Notes: generated from the sequence alone by a model not told the origin. A stretch of DNA of 64,000 nt from Istiophorus platypterus (GCA_016859345.1 CM029118.1:30100501-30164500), one strand, 5' to 3'. Numbered from the stretch's first letter, positions 1 to 13,704 are shown. Translations and numbers: made by a program.

Positions 1-3000
1 CAGCATTAGCAGCATAAAGTCCAGTAAATAAACTGAATGAAATATAATGCTCTTTCTGGCTCATTAAGTCAGCACTAGTGTGAACAGTGTGTCTACATGC
101 ATGGTGAATATGCTAGTGTACTACAGCTTACTGCACAGAGAAACTCCCACTAACTCTGTCACACATTGTCAAACAGCAAACTAATTAAATGATAAAATAA
201 ATTATGATTAATTATCATTCTTTTCCTTTAAGCCCGCAGCCGCTCACAGAGCTCTCCACATGGCAGCATAAGCTAATTAAATCTAATCAAAGCCAGCATC
301 GAGATGCTGCACAGTTCACAGAGATTCAGACAATTTTCTGGAGGTCAGGCATTTGATAGGAGAATCTCCACAAAACAGGGCAATGTTTCAGGGATTAATC
401 TGCAATACACACTGTTAAGTCATTAAATGAGTGACCAAAAATTCAAAAATGTCATGGCATGTTTTACAGATTTTTTTTATTTTTTTTTTATGTAGGAGTG
501 GTCAGGGAGAACCTCAAGCCACTGCTCCATATTTGGTGGATTTGCAAAAAGATTTTCCAAAAGAAGCTAGTCACAGACAGGGTTAGGCTTAGAATCAGCG
601 CCCCTTTTGCATGATGGAGAACAATACGTATGGTGTTGCACATACATTTGTGCTTTCTGGCAATTTGTCCAAAAAATTCCCTTGCACAGCATAGCTTTTT
701 CTCAAGTAAAAAAAATGTGTCTATATGTGAGCAATTCATGACCTGACATGTCTTGCAACTTCTAGTGTTGTTTTGAGAAGCCTGAACCTTCTAAGAGACT
801 TGACTGGTTGACCGCAACGCTGTAGTCAAGACCGCTTGTATTAAGTGTTGACTCCAGGTGGAGAGAACACCAATGTCTAACAGACTCAAGATCAAGTTAA
901 ATCTGAGACAAAAAAAAAAATGTGTCCATTCTCAAAATGTGTCAACATTCTTTATTCTGTGATATAATCAACTGTGATATAATGTCACTCAAAACAGTCT
1001 TTTGAATTTAGAAAATCTTTAAATCTGACTTGAATAGGAAATTATATAAATCTGCTGCATTGTTTGTTAAAATTGTGATTACAACTCTGAGAAAAAGATA
1101 AAATAATATTGGAAATGAAATTGATTGTACAACGTTAAAAGCTAACAATGAGAGTAATATCATTCCACACATAGTGCATAAAAGTAGGCATGTAATCGTT
1201 GATAGCATTGCAGAGGATATTGATGACTTTTGCATCTCTATAGTGAGCTGACAGCTAATTGAGCATAGAACAGAACCTCTAGTTTGCTATAAGAGACAAC
1301 AAAACACAATGAAATGAAACACAAGATGAAATAAAACAAAACAAACTGAACTCAGGACTGTCATTGGTGAGCAAGGAAGCATTGGGAACTGCAAAGGCTA
1401 GCAAAGACCATGCATGGTCATCTGGATATAATAAGTTGTAAAGTTTTAGAAACTCTAAAAGAGAGATGAGTGTTGTCCATATTTTGTCCATAACAGACTG
1501 CTATCAATTTATCTTAGGGCAAATTCGTGAAAGCAGAATAAATGAATCCCGGATGATAAAAAAAGGAAAAAAAAAAAAAAAAAAAGGCGAGGCCTGGTAT
1601 AGTCTGCTCAGCTCATCCTGTTTTTTACAGTTTACGAAGGCTAGGTCAGGATGAGCAGGTGCAGCTGTGTCAAGCCAGGTGTAAGTCATTCAGAAACATG
1701 CGCATTCACACCTTCTTCAAAGGCATCATGGGTCGATCACAGATTCACTGATGCTGAAATGGAGAAGAGGCGTGTGCCATACATCACGAGTAGTTCAATT
1801 CATCACCAAGTTCTCAGTTGTCCAGTCACGTTTCCTCTCTATGAACAGAAATTCATACGGATATTTTCTGAGAAGCCGAACATGACTTACACTTTTACAG
1901 CTTAGTGTTGTGTGCAAACGACAAGTAACGCCTTAAAAGGTTAATTATGACAGATACAGAAAAGATCTGTGCTTAGTTCATTTATAGTATTATGCTACGT
2001 ACAGTCAGTCGGTCGGCTATTGTCTGCCGTGCCTTTTATAGCCCTTTAATAATAGCTGCTGTGTTTCCCTTCTTGCAAATAGAATGTTTCAGTTCCTCAT
2101 ATGCCTCCATCAACTGTCTCCATCAATTTCTATTTTGCTATAGTTTAAAACAAATCAACAACATAAACACAGCATTCCAGTGCAAGTTTGATCCAGAAAA
2201 GCCCAGTCTCATGTCTCCTTAAAAGAAAATTATGAGAAATATCAAAATGGTCAACTAATGCACCAACATTTGGGTTTGTGAGATTTGTGTCACCATGGAT
2301 TCTTATGCCATTAATATGCCAATAATTCATCATTCTTGTTGGTTGACTACTTTCCACATAAACTGCAACAGTTGCAGAGGAAAAGACAGTCATGTTTTAA
2401 TCCATTGTGCCATAAAAGTTGACTGAAATTGATGGAGACGAGAGAATATGTGGATTTAATTGAAAACGAACACATTTCTAAGGACCTGACCTGATCCATG
2501 TTCTAAACTCCGCCAGTGGGCGCTGGTCTTAAAACAAACAGATTAACCGAGGCCACTGTTCGCCTGGTCTGGACCAGGCTAGCTGCACAAAATAAATCTC
2601 CATGGTAGCTTATATACCACTCCTTCGGGAAACCAAGTCATGGCTTAATTCAACTAGGATATCTGGAAAATCCCAACTTAATCTGCTATCTAGGTTTTGT
2701 GAAACAGCTCTCTTGTCACTAGAACAGTAGTTACAGGTACAGTACCTAAACACAACCAAAAAATAAGGCCAATGTTAAGAATAAATGAACTCTGACTGCT
2801 GCAGCAAGGGTTTAAATCTGAGCAGGACTCATTACCAAAATCAAATAACTCTGAGGCAAGGTACTGCATTTGTATTGTATCCATAGAAACACAGTAGCTT
2901 AAGCAGCTCAAAGTGTCTCTTCTTTTGATCATGTGTAGACAACAGAAGGCCAAATATCAAAATAACAACTGTGAATATGGGTTTCATGTCTTCTTTACAA

Positions 3001-3280
3001 AACAATTATATAAACTTTTGGCAAGCATATTTGATGTTGCTGAGGTTAGTTCTGTGTCTACCTAGCCACGCAAAATAATTTATTGTTATAATCTCTTTGA
3101 AGATACACCTAAAACTAACAATTAAAGCTAGTCTTCTGAAACCCTCATCCACTGTGTGACATGGCTGTCCAGAAATATGACAGACCTCTTGTCACACTTG
3201 TAGAAAACCAGGGAGTCCTTTAGAATTGCCTATTTCTACATGTCTTGCTGAGTCTTACGCATTTCAATATGATATTCTAG
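1..3280. other. 5' flank or 5' non-coding intron; no gene recognised
   Basis: AT-rich, with short A and T runs (for example 1560-1584). Open frames here are under 90 codons and resemble nothing I recognise. The stretch 2500-2710 is compositionally distinct and looks like an old interspersed repeat, but I cannot name it. If cemip has a non-coding first exon, as mammalian CEMIP does, its promoter and exon 1 lie here or further left; I see no decisive TATA box, CpG island or splice donor that fixes them. Confidence 0.5.
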
Positions 3281-3381
3281 GTCCCGTTGGTGGCCACCCA
3301 CTGTACAGTTTGCACTTCTCACGCTGAAACCTCCTCAGAAGCCGACTGGGAGATCTTGATCAACCTTGGAAGACCTAAAGT
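3281..3381 (+). other. cemip: putative 5' UTR part of the first coding exon
   Basis: The sequence ttctag at 3275-3280 is a possible 3' splice site preceding the start-codon exon, which would make 3281-3381 5' UTR. The upstream tract is only weakly pyrimidine-rich, so the boundary is uncertain and transcription could equally start within this exon. An in-frame TAA at 3376-3378 closes the reading frame immediately upstream of the ATG, so the coding sequence cannot extend further left within this exon. Confidence 0.35.
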
Positions 3382-3466
3382 ATGAAGTTGGTCTGCTGCA
3401 GACTGGGAGAGATGAAGACATGGGCTATGTTCCTGGCAGCCCTGCTGCTTCCCAGCATCCAAGCAG
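3382..3466 (+). CDS. cemip: cemip coding exon 1: start codon and signal peptide (residues 1-28)
   Basis: ATG at 3382 has A at -3 and is preceded by an in-frame TAA at 3376-3378, so it is the first possible start in this exon. The exon encodes a short basic/cysteine-containing N-terminus, a hydrophobic core (MFLAALLLP) and a small-residue end (SIQA), a typical secretory signal peptide with cleavage expected near the exon end. A second in-frame ATG at codon 11 (3412) would give a compact signal peptide of about 18 residues and is an alternative start. The donor CAG|GTGAGT at 3467 is perfect consensus; the exon ends in phase 1. The sequence is not conserved with mammals, which is usual for signal peptides, so the assignment rests on frame, position and character. 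Confidence 0.85.
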
Positions 3467-6400
3467 GTGAGTTGAAACCATCAGTTCATCAGTTAGTAAT
3501 CAGATTCTGCCATCCTATAAATCGCAGGAATAACAAACTGATTCAGATTACAGTGTAGAGAACAAAAAAAGAAGACTGGATAAAATAAGAGGAAAGCAAG
3601 AGAAATACCTTAGCTAGAAACATGCATTTTATAATGTTCTTCTTCAAATAAAATTGAAAGAATGCATATCAATAATATATAAATGAAAATCCAGCTTTTA
3701 GAATGAAAGTGTGACATAACTGAGCCGCTGAACTATTCATGTGTGTGGGAGGAGTTAAAAATACTGTATAGCTGTCCACAACCTGTCTAGCACCAAACAA
3801 CAGAGAGACTAAGGTTGATTATCTGGTTCACATAAGAGACAAAAATTTATCTCAGGAGTTGGTGGAGACCAAACCAGAGCTGACAGGAGAGTGAATATTG
3901 GACTTGCATTCATCAGGTGAACACAAACAAAATAAATGAATACTAATGGAACTCTGTGTCCACAGAATGGGTAAATAGTCAACTGTTGGTTGACGCATTT
4001 GCCTTATGAGTTGATAATGCCAGTCTTCTATTTACAGTTTGTGGTACTGGCCCCAAGTGGCAAAAAAGAAACTTAAGCAGCTGTATATGAGTCTATCTCA
4101 TTATTATCTGACTTTCTGACCCTGTCTGTGGCACTCATGTCCAAAATCATTGGTTCATACTGATGACATTAAACAGGACATTGATAACCAGAAAGAACAT
4201 CATCAGACTCATCTTTGATAGACAGCACAGGGCATAGAATGCGCAGAGTAGATTTGTATGCTGTAGCAGATGAAAACTTTAATTTCATTTAGACTTGAAT
4301 TGTTTTTGACCAACAGCTCTAAGCAAAAGTGGAATAATTTCCTGTATATCAGGCTTCTAGTGCAGAGACAATACTTTGTAGCTTACATTTTTTGTTGGTT
4401 TTGGTCCTTAATAGGATTTACTGATAACAGTAAGAAAGGCATATTACTTTGTTACTTGTTACTTTGTGATGTATTCATCACTCTGCATATTTTCACTCAA
4501 AAATCTGAAGTGAAGTCTACCCAAATGTAGTACCCATACCATTTGATTAATATATGTACGTACACATACAGACTGTAAAACAGTGCTATACCCCTAGTAA
4601 AAAAAAATAGATAATTGCCTTTTATATGAAAGTGCCCATATTCTACTTAAAATTATATATCTACTCTTTCAAAAATGGATTTTAGGAAAAGTAGAAGAAG
4701 GGTTGAAGAATAGGTTGAAAGTATAATATGGACTCTTCAAAATAAAAGTATCTGCCTTTACTCACAGGATTTTAAAGGCATTTGTAATTCCCTGAATATA
4801 ATTTAGCAAAACAACTTGAAAACAACATAGGTAGCACATACTTTGTCAGCAAAATGTATTAGGCAAATCTATTTAATGGTAGACAAATGTACTTTGTAGG
4901 AGACTTTGATTAAAAGTGTATAAATAACTTTAACTACTTACTGAACGTGGGAAAAGAGGAAAACAAGAATGTGTTTTTTGTAATTTGGATTAACCGACCC
5001 TCTAAATAAATACATTAAATTGCTTCATTTTGACAGTTTTTTTTTCAACAAATCAGTATCAACAACTCGTTATAACAGTATGCTGTTGACACAGGGTACA
5101 AGCATTACACAGTATTTACCTGTAGTGTCAAAGCACTACCATTATCACCTTATGGATTTGTAGATGAACAGGTTTTGAAGGATACTAATCTCTGCATCAA
5201 ATTCATTCCCCAGGATGAGAGGGGGGACTCAAGGAGATACAGTGTGAAAGAAAGAGAGAGAAATATGGTGCTTCACTGAACTTAGTAGCAGAGCTGGGTC
5301 ATTTAGGGATTCAGAACAGTATAACCAAGCTTTGGCTTCAAACCACAAAATTCCTTACATACACAAAAATAAATGAACATATAAACATATGCACACAGAT
5401 ATACCCTCATGCATACTTTACATGCATACCTATAGACACAAAGGAAACACACATATAAACTCACACGCACCGCAGACTTGACTTTGTCTGGATGTCATGT
5501 GAGAAAATAGAAATCGTCTTCTCCTGGCAGCTGTGTAAACTGGCATCTAGCAAGATAACTGATCCTGGCTCTGCCCTGTATGCGTGTTTGTGAAAAAATG
5601 CTCATGGTGTTAGAAAAATTCTTCCACAAACTTAACACAAATCTGTACTACTGTCTTCGTTTTAATTGCAGCTTCACCGTTACTGCAAATAGAGGCTTTC
5701 CAAGCTGTTAGCAAATCTTTTTAATCCCATACACAAGAGCATCACAACCTAAGACAGTCTGGCTTTTTATTGGAGGCTTAGTAATGAGGCTGTAATTTCA
5801 AAGGATAGGGCAGAGGAATGCAATGGCATCATGATAAAGGAGCATAAATGGATAAATGAGAAATTTTCCTATGAATCAATGGTCATTTTGTTCCTATCTG
5901 GCCAAATGATAAAAGACCACAGTAACTTTTACCTCTTTAGGCAAATTGGATTAGATGCTCCTTTGTGGGTTTAGGATATTGTCTCAACTTTACTTCTCAT
6001 TAAAACCCTCTAAACCCAATAGGTTATTTAAGTTATGAATTCTCATCAAACCTAATACGAGCTTGTTTTGTTAGTTCCTTAAAATCTGAGATTATAAAAA
6101 GGGAGTTCTTATCTGACCACCACCTTATAGCTCTTTCCCAGGTAAAGACCTCTGCTGCACACAAAGTTATGCGTTTTCATTGGAATTAAAAAAAAAAATG
6201 TGGAGTTAGCATGATGAGCAGGAACATCCTTAGGTGACACCACCTAATGTCAGGATCAGGCCACATTACAAATGTGTCTTTCATGATTGCTCTGTGTCAA
6301 TTTAGGTGATTAATGTGGCTCAAATTCCTGACTCAGCTGAGAGACATTTGACGAGTAGAACCTGCACAAAGTTGCAGGAACGTTCATGACCTGCACAGTG

Positions 6401-7199
6401 TGTAGAAGACTTATCATAGAGCACAGCATAGACATTGTCAGACTATATGAGACAAGATAGTTTTATAACCCCTCCATTCATGCTTTGTAAGGCTTTTCAA
6501 GTCACACAGTTGGTTTTCTTATTATTAGTCACCACACAGGATCAAATTAGAAATACTCATACTTGACATCCCACTATCTGTTGAACTGAGCCACTATTGG
6601 GCTGATATAATATAGTTTGAACATTCACATAGTTAGCTGAAAACTCTCAAAATCCGAAGCTGGCTCAACTTTGATTGGAAAATTATCTGCATCTACACAG
6701 GAGGCTTAGCATGAACAGAATGTTAACAGAGCAGCTGCCTTAGTGTTCAGTGTGTCTTTACACAGTGCGTTCAGGCACACTACTATGTTGTAGTTCACTC
6801 ACATTCTTGCAGTGCTCAGTTCCCAAAACACAATCACTTTGCTCACAGAAAATGGAGGAAAAAGACTTGAATAATAAAAATATACTTCTGTTGGCATATA
6901 TGTGTGTACTGCATTGCTACCATGCATGCTGTTATTCAACCTATGTAGACAGCTGGATTGATTGAAATAGAAGCACATCTATTCTGTCAGATGTGTGTGA
7001 GATGGACAACTGAAATGGCTGAAATTCTTTCTACGGAGACACACTGTGAGAATCAGGTTAAACTCAAAGACAATTAGCTCATATGATGTGTTAAGCAAAA
7101 ATGCCAAAATTTTGCACCGTTCAATCCAGTACATGTAGAAACCTTTTACTGGATAGGGGAAACTTACACTTTCTGTGGGTCCTAGATGTAAACACAGGA

Positions 7200-7480
7200 G
7201 TTGACCAAAGTTATCGTTATTCATGCTTTGGACACCATGAACCTACCAATTTTTTATGGCAATCCTTTCTATAGTTTTTTTTTAGATATTTCACTGAAAA
7301 CTGAAAATGCCAAAGGATCAACACAATCAGGAGCACCAATCCTCAGGCAAATGTCAGTGTTTGCACAAAATTCATGGCACTGCATCCAGTAGAGGTTGAG
7401 ATATTTTATGTGCAAGTATCGGACCAGCTGACCAACAGACACTGCAATCCATAGAGCTACGATGCTATTGTGGCTGTAAA
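7200..7480. repeat. degenerate teleost interspersed repeat (family A, copy 1)
   Basis: The text contains the diagnostic phrases of a widespread fish repeat: 'tggcaatccttyc...', 'gttgagatattt', 'gaccagctgaccaacagac' and 'catagagctacgatgct', spaced as in intact copies. Related copies occur at 19140-19330 and 57840-58345. The 103-codon minus-strand open frame that overlaps it (7269-7580) is therefore not taken as a gene. The family assignment is from memory. Confidence 0.5.
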
Positions 7481-9689
7481 AAGCTAAAGCTGCTTTCTCC
7501 TTTGTGTTTTTTTTGCTTTTTGGTTTCATTAAATGGACATTTAATGATCCCTGTTTAGAAATGTCGCTGTTGAAGAGCAAACAGCAACAGAATAGATCAA
7601 AGAAAAACCTGAAAGGTAAATTTTGATGTTATGAAGTAAATATAGAGAAAATTCCCAGCATCAGACACGTTAAGTAGGAAATATATCAATAAACAAACAA
7701 ACCTCAGAGACCTCTGGAGGGCATTTTTAAGTCTTGAAAAAAAGATCACTCCTAGGAGTCTGATAAATCCAGGCTTGAATATACCACAGTGTAAGGTAGC
7801 TCAAGATAATTATGTAACAGCTCTCTTTAAAACATCAGTGCTTTGTTGGAGTCAGTTATTATCCTGTTATTGCCTGTTATTAGAGTTGTGAAGCAACATA
7901 TCTGAAGGACATAAAATGCTTCAAAATCTTTAATTCTCCTAGTTTATTTAAGGGTCTAATTCTCCCTAACTCACCTGGATCTGATGGAGTTCAGGCACAG
8001 GCCATTACACTGTTGGATTAGAAGAAAAATTTAAAGCAAAGCAAAGTAGCAGGTTCAGCAGTTTTACTCAAAGCTGTCAAATGCTCCAGTAACTGGCAGT
8101 CACAGATCCCCAAGGACTAACTTCAGCTGCTCACTCAGAAATGTGTGTGTGTGTTAACAGCTGCTGATGAAGAACTTTTTACATGAGTAAGTTGCTTATT
8201 TCCATATGTAGGACTAGACAAGCCTAGTTTTGTAGCCACCTAAAAAAATGTAAAACTCTAAAGAGATCCAACCAGACAAGAAACAATTTTCACTCTAACA
8301 AAACAACTGACTATAGCGTTCGTGCTCTACACAACAATTTTTGCTAGATTCTCTGTGCTACTGGAGGTAACTTGGATATCTAATCAGCACAACTGTGGCA
8401 TTGACAGCTCCAGGGGACAGGCAATCTGAGGCGCTGATAGTGGATTTAAGTGTATGACATACTTTCAGATGCTAATCTGGCTTCAAAGTTACCAATCTTT
8501 AAATTATGTTTTTGCAAAACAGAGTAAAACAGAGAACTAGAGTATATTTTTTCCTGCTTTAATACTTACACTTTCCATTCTTTTTATTGCTTTTCTATAA
8601 ACATGGTTGTCTTTAGTACACCATCTAGACTTATATCAAAATGAGTGTTAAACAAAAAATTCCTACCCAGAGAGGAGGAACAGCTGCTCTGATTAGCCAG
8701 ACTCCTGCCAACATATAACAGTTAGCTAATCAAAGCTTCTAAAATTAAATTCCAGTATGAAACTGCTATCTAAAAACAGAAACTTTTATAACTTTTTTTA
8801 GAATGCCCATTCAAAGGTTTAATTTAGGATACCTGTAGGGAATTTATCATTTTATTAATATATTATAAATAAACACAGTAAAACATTATTTTTTAAGGGC
8901 TTTATTCAGTGCTCTGTTGTACTAACACTGGTCTTTAGATGATAGTGTACCAATTATTCCAAAATTAGTTTGCCTTTGACTTCCAAAGCCAAAATGCACC
9001 CTACTAAAAGAAACCCAAATCCATGCCTTTTTTGAAAATGAACTACAAGATGTCTTCACTGTGCCCTTATATTGAGATCTGTCTTTTTTGTAAATATAAT
9101 TGAAAAAATCAATTTTTGGAACTGATTCAAAAATGTAGAAGGTGCATAAATGTAGAACCAAGACTTTTATATGAGTTGATTTTTTTTTTTACTCTAGAAT
9201 TTTTTCCTTCATTGACTTATTTTACATGACTTAAGAACAAGACAGACACTGCTAAATCAACAGGGACCACAATGATTATCCCAGCGGGACTCCCTTACAT
9301 GGCTAAGCTGTCAGCATGTCTAAGCAGATCCTTTAAGTTACAAGCAGTCAGAACGTAAAACAAACTATTCAGCACCTTAAGAGCTCTACTGGCACGCGAC
9401 AAAATGGCCTCCATTAGATGTGACAGCTGAGGGGAACACTATATCATGGAAACCATTCGGGCTGTGCACATGAGAGTGAACACCAAAGGCAGACAGCATC
9501 AGTGTGCTGTATGTGAACACTGATCAAAAACATTTATAGTATCCACAGGAAAGAGCACAAAGGATATTGATCAGGAGTCAGTTGACAGCCGGAGAACATT
9601 CCACATATGAAGGCAGAGACCATTGATGAGTAGATGCAGGTTACCATCTCTAGCTGTATACACTGACTAGCTGCAACATTACATATAGG

Positions 9690-11220
9690 CAGTCTTGTTT
9701 GAATTTATTGGCACTACTGAATTTTAAGTACATAATTAACAATAAATGCAAATTTGTATAACCACTATATTTAATACACTGTCAAAAGTTACTGAACAAC
9801 ACCAAAATGAAAAGTAAATAAATAAATAAAATCTTACATGTAATTTTAATTTTAATTTTAACTTTCAGGGTTGACATGACCTGAATTAACCCATGAATGA
9901 TGGTTTAATTTCATAAAAAGGGGCTGATTGTTGCCAGATTCTTTTTAGAACGGTGAAAACAATAAAGCTGCTGAGAGTGTTACATCCTGTTTTATTTTGG
10001 TGTTTCCTGTCGCTGTCACCTGATTGGCAGGCTCCTGTGCTGATTAGTGAGCTGAGTCTATATAGGCAGGTCCTTTTGTTCATCTCTGTCTCTCCATCCT
10101 GCTGCAGCAGCAGCATTGTGGTGCTGGGTGTCTGGTCTTCTTTTATTATTCATTTTTTACTTCAATAAACACAACAAAGTTGTCCTAGCATTGTGTCCAT
10201 TATTATGTTTGGTGTTCAAGCCAGCCATGACAAGAGCATCAGAAATGTTATTATTAAAAAACATAACAATTCCAAAGGCTACACAGCAATCACCAAAGAT
10301 CTTAAAATCCCTGTCTCAGCAATCATAATGTTATCAAGAAGTTTCACAGTCATAAAACTGTTTCCAGGATGGAGCTAAGGAGAAACTCAAGAAGAGAAGT
10401 CTATGAAGGAAAAAACACAACACAAGACATTTAGAAAGCTTTATTATGACCTGGAGTATTCAGAAGTGCAGGTTTCAGCCTGTAGTGTATGCTGCACACT
10501 AAATCAAGTAGGACTCCATGGGTGAGGTCAAGGAGGAAACAGCTATTAAAAGAAAAAAGGCAAAACAATGTCCGCAAAAACTTTCATAGATAAGCAGAAG
10601 TCTTTCTGGGTTAATGTTCTATGGACAGATGAAACCAAGTACGAAATTAAGTCCATAAGGCAAAGAGCCCCCTGCCTACCGTAAAACATGGTGGAGGATC
10701 TATCAGGCTGTTAAGGCTGCTTTACTGACTCTGGTACTGGAGGCATTGAATGTATCAAAGAATTTTTGAAATCAGAAGCCTACCAAACCATTTTAGAGCA
10801 AAATGTGTCACCCAGTGCCAGGAAACCAGGTTTGAGGTGAAGGTCTTGGGTCTTTCAGCAGGACACTGACCCAAAGCAAAGGTCCAGCAACACAAAAGAG
10901 TGGTTGAAAGGAAAAGATGGACAGGACAACAATGACTTTTGACCTAAATCCCACTGAAAACAAAAAGGACTCCTACAAACTTAAAAGAGTTTGAACACGC
11001 AACAATGGAAGATTGGCAGAAACTACCAGCTGATAGGTTCTAGATGGCGACAGGAAACTGTTTAGAGCCTGTCACTGTTGGTAAAGGTTCTAGAACCAAA
11101 TATCAGTGTAGATTGCCAATAACTGTGTCTGGGGTACATTGTGTTTGTATTATTTCATTATTATGCAAGGTTTTTTTTCTTGCAGTAACATTGGACATTT
11201 TATTAAAATAATTCTGATTG
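9690..11220 (+). mobile_element. decayed Tc1/mariner-like transposon with transposase pseudogene
   Basis: The start at 9690 (cagtcttgtttgaatttat) resembles a Tc1-family terminal end. Transposase remnants on the plus strand include an N-terminal helix-turn-helix-like stretch with K-D-L-K-I-P-V-S around 10290-10320, WTDETK at 10622-10639 and QQDTDPK at 10856-10876 followed by TKEWLK. These are the DDE-domain signatures of Tc1 transposases. Stop codons (for example the TAA in frame soon after WTDETK) and frame breaks make it non-functional. No matching 3' inverted end was found. The stretch 9975-10165 reads like a different fish repeat inserted within it. Confidence 0.7.
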
Positions 11221-11230
11221 CCTCTCACCT

Positions 11231-13162
11231 ACCTTAAGCAAAAGGTGTACTGACGTTTTGCTTTAAAATAAGAGGTGACAGGTTTGTCTGTTTATAATGC
11301 AGAGAAATATGATTATCTTGGTTTGTCCTGTGCTGCCAGGACACTCTCCCTTCCTCTAGGATTTGAAAATAATCTAAATTCTTTACTTACTAGTGGTGCA
11401 AATCATTTCAACCAGGACCGTTTAGAGACAAAAATGCATGTATTGTAAGTGCACTTTGATTTTAGACTGTTTATCAAGCACTATATCCAAGGTCAATAGT
11501 GAAACCCCACTCAGTTTGCAAAGCATTATTGAACTGGACAACTACTGTGTACAGTGACATAATACTAGTTTAATTGCACTGACTCAACTTGCTCAGCGCA
11601 GCTCAATGCCCATGGCCACCTATCAATTTGTGTTAGCCCTCTGGGAAGTTTTTTTGATAATTCAGGTCTCCTGACAGGCAGTGTCACTGATGGATCCGTT
11701 AGGTGGCAGGAAGATGAGGCCACGACCACGTACATCAGAGAGCAATAGATGGAAATTTGACTGGACAGACTAGATGGCTACAAACAGTGTCTGAGTGCTA
11801 CCCCGATCATTATAGACACAAACTAAATGGGTTCATCAGTCACTCTTACTCTTGAGTGAGCAATCCAATAACCTTGTGTGGTATTCATTCCTCATTTAAG
11901 AAGTTGGGAAGCTAAAAAGTTACCGAGTAGGATGGAATGAAAAAAAAATCTGATCAGCAAAGAACGTATGACAAACCTGGGATTCTAACACTGCTGCTCT
12001 TATGACTCTTGTACTGTAATTTAAATTTGCTGTTCATTACATTGTTCTCTCTCCCCCTGTCTCATTTATATCTCATGATTCCTCGTGATTCCTGGGGAAA
12101 TCATGAGATTTCCCCAGTGTCTTTCGACAACCTTAAGAAAAAGGTGTACTGACGTTTTGCTTTAAAATAAGAGGTGACAGGTTTGTCTGTTTATAATGCA
12201 GAGAAATACGATCATCTTGGTTTGTCCTGTGCTGCCAGGACACTCTCCCTTCCTCTAGGATTTGAAAATAATCTAAATTCTTTACTTACTAGTGGTGCAA
12301 ATCATTTCAACCAGGACCGTTTAGAGACAAAAATGCATGTATTGTAAGTGCACTTTGATTTTAGACTGTTTATCAAGCACTATATCCAAGGTCAATAGTG
12401 AAACCCCACTCAGTTTGCAAAGCATTATTGAACTGGACAACTACTGTGTACAGTGACATAATACTAGTTTAATTGCACTGACTCAACTTGCTCGGCGCAG
12501 CTCAATGCCCACGGCCACCTATCAATTTGTGTTAGCCCTCTGGGAAGTTTTTTTGATAATTCAGGTCTCCTGACAGGCAGTGTCACTGATGGATCCGTTA
12601 GGTGGCAGGAAGATGAGGCCACAACCACGTACATCAGAGAGCAATAGATGGAAATTTGACTGGACAGACTAGATGGCTACAAACAGTGTCTGAGTGCTAC
12701 CCCGATCATTACAGACACAAACTAAATGGGTTCATCAGTCACTCTTACTCTTGAGTGAGCAATCCAATAACCTTGTGTGGTATTCATTCCTCATTTAAGA
12801 AGTTGGGAAGCTAAAAAGTTACCGAGTAGGATGGAATGAAAAAAAAATCTGATCAGCAAAGAACTTAGGACAAACCTGGGATTCTAACACTGCTGCTCTT
12901 ATGACTCTTGTACTGTAATTTAAATTTGCTGTTCATTACATTGTTCTCTCTCCCCCTGTCTCATTTATATCTCATGATTCCTCGTGATTCCTGGGGAAAT
13001 CATGAGATTTCCCCAGTGTCTTTCGACAACCTTAAGAAAAAGGTGTACTGACGTTTTGCTTTAAAATAAGAGGTGACAGGTTTGTCTGTTTATAATGCAG
13101 AGAAATACGATCATCTTGGTTTGTCCTGTGCTGCCAGGACACTCTCCCTTCCTCTAGGATTT
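11231..13162. repeat. 899-bp unit tandem duplication, 2.15 copies
   Basis: Copy 1 is 11231-12129, copy 2 is 12130-13028 and a partial copy 3 is 13029-13162 (134 bp). The spacing of identical words is exactly 899 in both steps. By eye copies 1 and 2 differ at about nine single bases. The partial copy is identical to copy 2 over its length and shares three variants with it against copy 1. Each full unit ends with overlapping inverted repeats (12071-12117 and 12970-13016). I see no open reading frame or transposon ends in the unit. The high identity means a recent unequal exchange, or an assembly duplication. Confidence 0.97.
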
Positions 13163-13704
13163 CTTTCTTAGTGTGGGTTCAAAATAGTGAAGGATTCTGA
13201 GGGACTGATACAAAAATCATCTTCATCCTAATGCCTATTTACAGTAGTTTTTTTTCAAAATATTTGCCCAGTTCTTTTGTATCTTGGATTTGTCCTGTGA
13301 GAAGCAATCTTCCATCAGTAACAGATTTCATCAAGGACCTGATGAAGCCTGAAAAACACTACAGCATATGAAGCATGTTGTAATAGGTTTCCCTGAACAT
13401 ACATTGTATGTTTTCAATCTTTTCTTGCATTTCATTCATATGAAACCTGATTGCAGGGTTGCTATAAGGTTTCTTGTTGATAGTGTTAAGGCCAGGGTGA
13501 AAACAAAGAAAATTTAAGTCATGGCCACATTTTAATTTCATTTCATTTTGTGAACTCATGTTATCAGAACATTGAATTTGATTGATCATTTATTAAACTC
13601 TGTCTGCACTTTTGCATATTGGTCTGTCATCTGTATTGGTTTTTATTAATCTTAAATATAAAATGTAATGTGTGATGTAAATAAAGAATATTATTAGAGT
13701 AGTT

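Noticed and set aside
7269..7580. 103-codon minus-strand open frame
   Set aside because: It overlaps a degenerate interspersed repeat and resembles no protein family.
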